Assembly (NCBI GenBank): GCA_018830465.1
Contig: JAHJSI010000037.1
Coordinates: 1 to 18,646 of the forward strand
DNA: 18,646 nt
Source: Patescibacteria group bacterium
GTDB lineage: Bacteria; Patescibacteriota; Patescibacteriia; UBA2169
Direction of reading: 5' to 3'
Part shown: piece by piece, positions 13,381 to 18,646 of the stretch
Layout of the letters: every line of letters begins with the position of its first letter
Numbering within the stretch: position 1 is the stretch's first letter
Position numbers and translations under genes: made by a program
The notes under the pieces: model-generated
What the model saw: the letters and a program-made list of their open reading frames with translations, nothing else
Databases searched by the model: none
Told to the model about the DNA's origin: nothing

Positions 13381-15588
13381 ATGAAACAAAAATTAATAAT
13401 TACATTATTAGTCTTTTCAATTCTATTTGCGCCGACAGCGACGAAAGCGCGGTTTTATGATCCTAATGACATTATCACAGATGCCGAGCTTTTTGATTCA
13501 GGCGTTTTATCCCGCACTGCAATTCAGAGATTTTTGGAGTCCAAGAACAGCGTGCTTAAATCCACAACAGCAATAGTAAATGGAGTGCCGAAATTAGTGT
13601 CAGAAATGATATATGAAATTGGAAAAGCATATGGCATTTCACAGAAATTTTTATTAGCAAAACTTCAACAAGAGCAAGGTTTGATTGAAAAATCTACAGC
13701 ATCCGAGACAAAACTTGATTGGGCAACAGGGTATTCATGTTTTTCCGGCAGATGCAATGAAAAATATCGCGGAATTTACAAGCAATTAGACGCGGCAGCT
13801 GATACGCAGAGAATTTACGCGGAAAAATCTAAATCAAGCAGTTATTTTGGCTATCAAATAGGACAAGAAACAAAAACATCAGATGGTTTTATTGTTAAGC
13901 CGGAAAATCAGGCAACAACAAATTTATATATTTATACTCCGTATAAAGGGAGCTTAACAGGAATAGGCGGGAATTTCTTTTTCTCGCGCGTTTGGAATCA
14001 GTATTTTACGGAGCGCATATATCCTGACGGAACTTTGCTCAAAGACAGCGCCACAGGCGAGTATTGGAAAATAGAAAAAAATAAACGCCGCAAATTCGCG
14101 AGCAGCGCGGTTTATCTCGCGGATCACGCAGAGCAAGAAGCAATAGTAGTTTCTTCAGAGCGCCTTGTGTATTATGATATTTCAGAGCCAATAACTATAA
14201 CAAACAATGCTTTGGTTAAGACAGATTCATCTGGCGCAATGTACTTAATTTCAGACAGCTTAAAGCATAGGTTAATTGGAGATACAGCTCTTGCGTCCCT
14301 TGGATTTTATTTGGCTGATACAGGTCCAATTACTCCTATTCTTATATCAAAAGCAGAGTTGGATGAATTAGAAGAAGGAGAGCCGATTACTGAAGAATCA
14401 ATTTATCCAAAAGGCATTCTGGTCAAATCAGACAGTCCCGCAATCTATTATGTTAAGCATGGAATCAAGCGATTGTTATTAGATGAGGCAGTATGGTTTG
14501 AGAATTTTAATGGACAGGAGCCAGTGCATGTTCTTCAATCCGTGATTAATTCATACGCGAATGGCGATCCATTGGCCTTAAGAGATGGCGCGCTTGTCAA
14601 ATCATCAGACAACAAGATTTATATTTTTTCAAACGGGAAAAAGAAACGAATTATGAGCGAAGATATTGCCAAACGAGTGTATGGGATATCTTCTATATCA
14701 GATTTGCCTTTAGCTTCAGACGCGCTTTTAGAATTAACAGATTCAGGAGATCCTATAGAATATATTGATGATACGATTAGAGATCCTGCAAACTATGTTT
14801 CATACGCAAGCAGACAGCAAGGAACAGCAGTTTATAAAAATCCATATTTTGCTTTGTTTGATATTCTTGACGCGCCAAAAATTATGCTGCCAGGAGCTGA
14901 TGCTAAAGTCACAGTGCGCTTTAGGAATCGCGGTGATGTATCCTGGCCAGCTGGACAAATTTATCTGAAATTAATTGACGAAGACCATCCAACAAGCTCG
15001 TTTATTGGCGAAAACCGCATTCCGCTTGACACAACAGCAACTTATAATCGTTTAGCGATATTTGAAGTTCCAATCAAGGCGCCATTGAGTCCGCAGAAAA
15101 TAAAGCAATGGTTTATGCTTGAATATACAGATGAAAACGGAGACATATTGGAAATGCCGGGTGGAATGGTAAATCAATATATAAATGTAATATCTGAAGT
15201 ATCAGGCGAGATAATTGAGCATAATATTCCTGTCGCTTTGAAAAATACATATAAGCCCCGGCAAATCACGATTAAGATCAAGAACACAAGCAAGAGCGCT
15301 GTATGGACATCTCGCCGCGCCGCGCTAAAATTAAAAGGCGGGGATGACACAGAAAGCGTGTTCTATGATAAGCATGACTGGATTGACAAGGAAATCGTTG
15401 GCGTGCCGATTAATGATTCATATATTTCTCCAGGAGAAATCGGAGAAATTAAATTCACTCTTGATCCAAGAAATGTTCGCGCTGCCACGTACAAGCTTGT
15501 GTTTTCAATGGAGCTGAAAGATAAAAAAGAAAAAGTTTATCTGAATGGAGCGGAAGAATGGGAGCTTCTTATTCGCGTTGATAAATAA
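13381..15588 (+). CDS. Secreted multidomain surface protein with lysozyme-like domain, four repeats and Ig-like domains
   Basis: A 735-residue exported protein. A signal peptide (1-23) ends in TKA. Residues about 40-210 resemble a lysozyme or glucosaminidase-like fold: helices around YGISQKFLLAKLQQEQG (84-100) with Glu98 as a possible catalytic acid, then an aromatic region with Cys120/Cys125 that could form a disulfide. Residues about 214-460 are four units of 55-65 residues, each with a G-x-L-(V/L)-K start and a Y-x-(I/V/K) strand ending in a basic KR pair (e.g. GIKRLLL at 361-367). Two beta-sandwich modules (about 485-605 and 606-735) resemble the NBR1-type Ig-like domain, with RNRGDVSWP at 515-523. 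There is no C-terminal anchor. It may bind or cleave peptidoglycan at the cell surface; activity is unproven. Confidence 0.7.
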   Translation: MKQKLIITLLVFSILFAPTATKARFYDPNDIITDAELFDSGVLSRTAIQRFLESKNSVLKSTTAIVNGVPKLVSEMIYEIGKAYGISQKFLLAKLQQEQGLIEKSTASETKLDWATGYSCFSGRCNEKYRGIYKQLDAAADTQRIYAEKSKSSSYFGYQIGQETKTSDGFIVKPENQATTNLYIYTPYKGSLTGIGGNFFFSRVWNQYFTERIYPDGTLLKDSATGEYWKIEKNKRRKFASSAVYLADHAEQEAIVVSSERLVYYDISEPITITNNALVKTDSSGAMYLISDSLKHRLIGDTALASLGFYLADTGPITPILISKAELDELEEGEPITEESIYPKGILVKSDSPAIYYVKHGIKRLLLDEAVWFENFNGQEPVHVLQSVINSYANGDPLALRDGALVKSSDNKIYIFSNGKKKRIMSEDIAKRVYGISSISDLPLASDALLELTDSGDPIEYIDDTIRDPANYVSYASRQQGTAVYKNPYFALFDILDAPKIMLPGADAKVTVRFRNRGDVSWPAGQIYLKLIDEDHPTSSFIGENRIPLDTTATYNRLAIFEVPIKAPLSPQKIKQWFMLEYTDENGDILEMPGGMVNQYINVISEVSGEIIEHNIPVALKNTYKPRQITIKIKNTSKSAVWTSRRAALKLKGGDDTESVFYDKHDWIDKEIVGVPINDSYISPGEIGEIKFTLDPRNVRAATYKLVFSMELKDKKEKVYLNGAEEWELLIRVDK

Positions 15589-15589
15589 T

Positions 15590-15982
15590 ATGGATAAGCG
15601 GATTTTTGCGTCAAAACCAATAGTTGTTTTAGAGATTGCTATTATAGTATTTTTTGGCTTTCATATTGGAAAGCAAGTTCTGGAAAAAAGAGCGATACAG
15701 GAAGAGGTTGACCGATTGGAAGCGGAAATTGGAAAACTTGAGAATAAAAATGATGATTTATCCGCTTTAATCGAGTATGCTAAAACAGACGCGTTTGTGG
15801 AGCAAGAAGCCCGCCAGAAGCTGAACCTTGTTAAAGAAGGCGAGTCTTTGGTTTTGATTCCTGATGTTGACGCGGAGCCAGATGCATGGCCAAGAGTTGG
15901 CGGCGATTTTCAGCCAAAAGCTGGAAATGTTAAATTATGGCAAGAGTATTTTTTTGATTATGATCAATTATGGCTGGATTAA
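15590..15982 (+). CDS. FtsB/DivIC-like septum formation initiator
   Basis: A 130-residue bitopic membrane protein of the division complex. It has a short cytoplasmic N-terminus, one helix (about 10-26), a coiled coil (about 30-62) and then the family's hallmark segment FVEQEARQKLNLVKEGE (69-85). The tail to 130 is longer than in E. coli FtsB and ends rich in aromatics. I chose the ATG at 15590, one base after the upstream stop codon; a longer reading would lie inside the upstream gene. It is probably cotranscribed with the surface protein. The FtsB versus DivIC assignment is left open. Confidence 0.85.
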   Translation: MDKRIFASKPIVVLEIAIIVFFGFHIGKQVLEKRAIQEEVDRLEAEIGKLENKNDDLSALIEYAKTDAFVEQEARQKLNLVKEGESLVLIPDVDAEPDAWPRVGGDFQPKAGNVKLWQEYFFDYDQLWLD

Positions 15983-15984
15983 CA

Positions 15985-16060
15985 GACATAAGTCCTAAGT
16001 CGTAAGTTATAAGAAATACTTGATCTGTATACTTATGTCTTACGACTTATGTCTTACGAC
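15985..16060 (+). repeat. Inverted/tandem repeat between the FtsB-like and parvulin genes
   Basis: CTTATGTCTTACGA occurs twice in perfect tandem (16032-16045, 16046-16059). The complementary arm at 15985-16013 shares TAAGTCGTAAG and ATAAG with its reverse complement, so the stretch can fold into an imperfect long hairpin. The second unit contains the ATG at 16049 used by the next gene. Confidence 0.75.
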
Positions 16061-16975
16061 TTGTTCAAAAAAAGAAACTTAAAAATTGCTAGCGCAATAT
16101 TTTTTGCAATATTATTGTTTATCACATTATTCGGCATTGGCATTTATAAGCTTTCCTGGAAGTCCAGGACAACATATGTTATTTCGCGAATATTGCCTTA
16201 TCCCGCTATTTTAGTTGATTGGGAAGGCATCGCGTTCCATACATATGTTGATGATCTTCAAACTTTGGAAAAATATTGGAATTATCAGCGCGAAAACAGG
16301 ATAGTATTGCTTGGGATTCCAGATAAAAAAGAAATTCGGGAAAATCTTGTTAATAAATTAATTACTGAAAAAATCATAAAGATTTACGCCCGCAAAAATG
16401 GAATCACAGTTGACGATGAAGAATTATATTTGGAGTGGGAGAAATTAAAAGCAAGGCCAGAAGCAGAAGAAGAAATTACGCGGTTCTTGAATGACGCGTA
16501 TGGCTGGACGGATCTGAAATTTATTGATCGCGTTCTTTATCCATTTTTGCTTCAACAGAAGGTTAAAGCAGTTCTTGCTCAAGAGGCGGGCGATAGCGAG
16601 GAAAATCTTTTAGAAAACGCGCGGGAAATTTATATATTAGCCGCGGAAAAAGGCGCTGATTTTTCTGAATTAGCGAAGAAATTCAGTGAAGATGATTTTT
16701 CCGCGCCAAATGGAGGCGATTTAGGATATTTTGGAAGAGGCACGATGGATCCATATTTTGAAGAAGCGGTATTTTCCATGCGAATAAACGAGATTAGCGG
16801 CCCTGTAAAATCTTCATATGGGTATCATATTATAAAAGTTGAAGACCTTTTATATAATGATGAAACAGTCGCGACCCAAGCGCGGGTCAGGCATATTTTG
16901 ATTAAAGGTTTTGATTTTGATGAATGGATAAAAAGCCAAAAGCAGGATATGGCGATTTATCGTCTGGTTTTATAA
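16049..16975 (+). CDS. Membrane-anchored parvulin-type peptidyl-prolyl isomerase (PrsA/SurA-like)
   Basis: A 308-residue extracytoplasmic foldase anchored by one N-terminal helix (about 12-34). A SurA/PrsA-like helical chaperone region (about 85-180) precedes a parvulin domain with DFSELAKKFSED (204-215), NGGDLGYFGRGTM (221-233), FEEAVFSM (237-244) and SSYGYHIIKVE (255-265). The strand motif RHILI, which normally opens a parvulin domain, is instead at the end (residues 281-285), suggesting a circular permutation. It probably helps fold exported proteins such as those at 13381 and 17187. The ATG at 16049 lies in a repeat unit with no Shine-Dalgarno; a TTG at 16061 is an alternative. No strong terminator follows. 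Confidence 0.85.
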   Translation: MSYDLFKKRNLKIASAIFFAILLFITLFGIGIYKLSWKSRTTYVISRILPYPAILVDWEGIAFHTYVDDLQTLEKYWNYQRENRIVLLGIPDKKEIRENLVNKLITEKIIKIYARKNGITVDDEELYLEWEKLKARPEAEEEITRFLNDAYGWTDLKFIDRVLYPFLLQQKVKAVLAQEAGDSEENLLENAREIYILAAEKGADFSELAKKFSEDDFSAPNGGDLGYFGRGTMDPYFEEAVFSMRINEISGPVKSSYGYHIIKVEDLLYNDETVATQARVRHILIKGFDFDEWIKSQKQDMAIYRLVL

Positions 16976-17045
16976 AAGATTTTTTTGGAGTATATTTACG
17001 ATTTCGCTCGAACCTACTTTATCAAAAATTCCTGACTTTGGTCTG

Positions 17046-17079
17046 CGCTCCAGCACAGGCAGAGCGGTTTCCTATCCTA
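17046..17079 (+). repeat. Left copy of 34-base inverted repeat flanking the protease gene
   Basis: 31 of these 34 bases match the reverse complement of 18470-18503: CGCTCCAGCACAGGC, then 5 variable bases, then GGTTTCCTATCCTA. The first 7 bases, CGCTCCA, equal the 3' end of the tRNA-Gly including its CCA. It lies in the 211-base gap after the parvulin gene, which otherwise holds only a candidate promoter. Confidence 0.88.
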
Positions 17080-17152
17080 TAATCGCAATGTATTTGATTA
17101 TCTAATAATTTTGTGCTAAGATTCAAATAAGGTATTATAAAAAGGTCGATCA

Positions 17153-17158
17153 TATAAT
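17153..17158 (+). promoter_or_regulatory. Candidate -10 box of the protease gene
   Basis: A perfect TATAAT lies 28 bases before the ATG, giving a predicted start near 17165. No -35 box is visible at the right distance. A TATTAT at 17133-17138 with TTGTGC at 17111-17116 (16-base spacer) is an alternative. Confidence 0.35.
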
Positions 17159-17186
17159 TAATAATATATTGTAAAATGAAAACATT

Positions 17187-18398
17187 ATGAAAAAAATTAT
17201 TTTAGGCACAATAACTCTTACTGCTATTTTTGGCTTGGCACTATTTGTGGTTCAAGCTGTAGCTCAAGTAAATGATGGCAGTGGACGTAAAATTGTTGTC
17301 TTCAGCGGCGCCCTGAACGAGGCCGCGAAAGATGAATTGATTGCCCGCGCCGGCGGGGTTAAATTAAAGAATCTTGATCTCATTGGCGCCAAAGCAGTGT
17401 GGTTGCCGGATCGTTCGGCGGCAACGAAATTAGCTGTTTCCGCCGGTGTAGTGCGAATAGATGATGATGTGGCGGTGGAAGCCTTAATGAGAGGTAGAAT
17501 TTCTGCCAAACCTGCTAAATCTGGCAAACCTGTTCCTCCTCAACCAGCTGAAGTTTTACCTTGGGGAGTTGATCGCATAGATGCAGAGCTTGTCTGGCCA
17601 TCGGGCAACACCGCTGACCCGATCAAGGTTGGTATCATTGACACGGGTATTTCCAACAAACACCCCGACCTTCTGGCTAATGTGCAAGGTGGTATCAATA
17701 CCATCAACCCGAGGAAAAGTTGGAACGATGATAATGGTCATGGTTCGCATGTAGCTGGAATTGTTGCTGGTCTTGATAACGACATTGGAATAATTGGTGT
17801 TGGGCCGGCAATTGATCTCTATGCTATTAAGGTGTTGGATAAAAACGGTTCTGGGTTCCTCTCAGACGTGATTGAAGGAATCCAGTGGGCAGTCGCAAAT
17901 AATATACAGGTGATTAATATGAGTTTAGGTACGGCTTCGGACGTAGAATCTTTCCACGATGCTGTGATTGCTGCTAAAAATGCCGGAGTTGTGACAGTAG
18001 CTGCCGCAGGAAATTCGGGCGGGTCAGTGATTTTCCCGGCAGCCTATCCTGAAGCAATTGCGGTTTCTGCTACCGATCAGAACAATGTAATTGCTTCTTG
18101 GTCCAGCCGCGGTCCGGAAGTTGACTTAGCGGCTCCTGGCGTGAGTATCTATTCCACCTACAAAGGAACGGGCTACACAACGCTTTCCGGAACCTCAATG
18201 GCTGCGCCGCATGTTGCCGGTTCTGCAGCGCTTGTGTTGAATATAGCAGTCGGCGCATATGATGTTGATGCAGACGGAAAGTGGGACCCGGACGAGGTGC
18301 AGCAGAAATTACAAGACCGAGCAGTTGATTTGGGTGTTGCAGGATTTGATATTTTCTATGGTTGGGGGCTAGTGAACGCTTTTGCCGCAACTCAGTAA
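17187..18398 (+). CDS. Secreted subtilisin-like serine protease (S8 family)
   Basis: A 403-residue secreted protease. A signal peptide (1-26, ending AVA) precedes an inhibitor-I9-like propeptide (about 34-100) and a proline-rich linker. All catalytic elements are present: Asp152 in VGIIDTGI, His185 in NGHGSHVAG, oxyanion Asn276 in AAAGNSG and Ser337 in LSGTSMAAPHVAG. An insert at 359-370 fits an EF-hand-type calcium loop (Asp359, Asp361, Asp363, Gly364, Glu370). The gene is less AT-rich than its neighbours (one 60-base row counts 47% G+C) and is bracketed by inverted repeats, which together hint at transfer. There is no Shine-Dalgarno. It is convergent with the tRNA gene and shares its terminator. 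It could act in nutrient acquisition or surface-protein processing. Confidence 0.95.
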   Translation: MKKIILGTITLTAIFGLALFVVQAVAQVNDGSGRKIVVFSGALNEAAKDELIARAGGVKLKNLDLIGAKAVWLPDRSAATKLAVSAGVVRIDDDVAVEALMRGRISAKPAKSGKPVPPQPAEVLPWGVDRIDAELVWPSGNTADPIKVGIIDTGISNKHPDLLANVQGGINTINPRKSWNDDNGHGSHVAGIVAGLDNDIGIIGVGPAIDLYAIKVLDKNGSGFLSDVIEGIQWAVANNIQVINMSLGTASDVESFHDAVIAAKNAGVVTVAAAGNSGGSVIFPAAYPEAIAVSATDQNNVIASWSSRGPEVDLAAPGVSIYSTYKGTGYTTLSGTSMAAPHVAGSAALVLNIAVGAYDVDADGKWDPDEVQQKLQDRAVDLGVAGFDIFYGWGLVNAFAATQ

Positions 18399-18416
18399 TA
18401 GTATAACAGATAGAAA

Positions 18417-18461
18417 AACAACAAACCCTGTCTGATGGCTTAGACGACAGGGTTTGTTGTT
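18417..18461. terminator. Bidirectional terminator between protease and tRNA-Gly
   Basis: A perfect 16-bp stem (18417-18432 with 18446-18461, core ACCCTGTC/GACAGGGT) and a 13-base loop. On the minus strand a T-run (TTGTTGTTTTT) follows, ideal for ending tRNA transcription. On the plus strand the tail is T-rich but interrupted. It serves convergent genes. Confidence 0.9.
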
Positions 18462-18469
18462 AATAATTG

Positions 18470-18503
18470 TAGGATAGGAAACCATTCCGCCTGTGCTGGA
18501 GCG
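18470..18503 (-). repeat. Right copy of 34-base inverted repeat, overlapping the tRNA-Gly 3' end
   Basis: On the minus strand this reads like 17046-17079 with 3 differences, all within a 5-base stretch (GGAAT here, AGAGC there). Its first 7 bases are the tRNA's last three acceptor bases, discriminator T excluded from none, plus TCCA; the rest is trailer sequence up to the terminator. The two copies are inverted and about 1.46 kb apart, end to end. Confidence 0.88.
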
Positions 18504-18571
18504 GGTGACCGGACTCGAACCGGCGATCTTCTGCTTGGGAAGCAGACGTTCTACCACTGAACTACACCCGC
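18497..18571 (-). tRNA. tRNA-Gly (anticodon CCC), CCA encoded
   Basis: A complete cloverleaf on the minus strand: 7-bp acceptor GCGGGTG/CACCCGC, D stem GTTC/GAAC, anticodon stem TCTGC/GCAGA with loop TTCCCAA (anticodon CCC, reading GGG), T stem GCCGG/CCGGT with loop TTCGAGT, discriminator T, then genomic CCA (18497-18499). It is 75 bases with CCA. U73 fits bacterial glycine tRNAs. Its 3' end lies in the right inverted repeat. Confidence 0.97.
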
Positions 18572-18646
18572 CTACGCTCGCGAGTACGCGATCTACGGCG
18601 GGCAGGCCCGCTGGCAACAACGGACTTGCCGCGTAAATTTATGGAG
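18572..18646. repeat. GC-rich palindromic stretch upstream of tRNA-Gly
   Basis: The last 75 bases hold no gene I can support. They contain the palindrome CTCGCGAG (18577-18584) and a GCGGG/CCCGC hairpin (18598-18611), and are far more GC-rich than the genes to the left. The CTACGGCGGGCAGGC segment loosely resembles the CTATGGAGGGCAGGC end of the hairpin in RNase P RNA. No clear tRNA promoter is visible. Confidence 0.35.

Noticed and set aside
15985..16060. Repeat cluster as a CRISPR array
   Set aside because: The units are contiguous 14-mers without unique spacers, and no cas gene is nearby.
16970..16987. TTTTATAAAA followed by a T-run after the parvulin gene as a terminator
   Set aside because: The stem has no G or C pairs and would be too weak; readthrough is likely.
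17046..18503. Inverted repeats read as attL/attR of an integrated island
   Set aside because: Site-specific integration leaves direct repeats; these are inverted, and no integrase gene lies between them.
18369..18620. Minus-strand open frame of 83 codons with a GSSPVTRS-type segment
   Set aside because: This is the well-known false protein produced by translating a tRNA gene; it reads straight through tRNA-Gly and the terminator.

Overview
The window looks like a chromosomal segment from a Candidate Phyla Radiation bacterium (Patescibacteria, Parcubacteria-like). The reasons are AT-rich coding sequence, tight gene packing with 8-17 base overlaps, many starts without a Shine-Dalgarno, a DUF4012 membrane protein beside glycosyltransferases, and MurJ next to LepA. 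Genes end in TAA, TAG and TGA (e.g. 3014, 9098), so the code is standard and the TGA-recoding Gracilibacteria/Absconditabacteria are unlikely. The lineage is inference.

Layout. 1-385 (minus) is RNase P RNA, cut by the window edge. Divergent promoters lie at 405-464. 474-8236 (plus) is a surface-glycan block: a polyprenyl-phosphate sugar transferase, three GT4 glycosyltransferases with overlapping ends, and a 961-residue DUF4012 protein behind its own extended -10 promoter. 8289-9185 is a self-contained unit that I could not identify: a perfect-consensus promoter, a roughly 280-base structured leader with a terminator-like hairpin that conflicts with a long-range stem, a hairpin that can cover the ribosome binding site, a GC-rich gene for a 164-residue four-cysteine protein, and two strong 3' hairpins. 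9218-12563 holds murJ and lepA. 12581-13283 holds a 35-codon membrane microprotein and a PH-domain membrane protein. 13381-16975 holds a secreted multidomain surface protein, an FtsB/DivIC-like protein and a parvulin-type foldase whose domain looks circularly permuted. 17187-18398 is a secreted subtilisin-like protease bracketed by 34-base inverted repeats; the right repeat includes the 3' end of a minus-strand tRNA-Gly(CCC).

How the parts fit. Most of the window concerns the cell envelope: building a lipid-linked glycan (474-8236), flipping lipid-linked precursors (murJ), division (FtsB-like), folding exported proteins (parvulin), and exposed or secreted proteins (surface protein, protease). 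RNase P RNA, LepA and tRNA-Gly are translation-related housekeeping genes. The two most unusual regions are the 8289-9185 RNA-controlled unit, whose base composition is unlike its neighbours, and the protease flanked by inverted repeats at a tRNA gene. Short palindromic or tandem repeats also appear inside functional genes: RNase P RNA, lepA, and the start of the parvulin gene.
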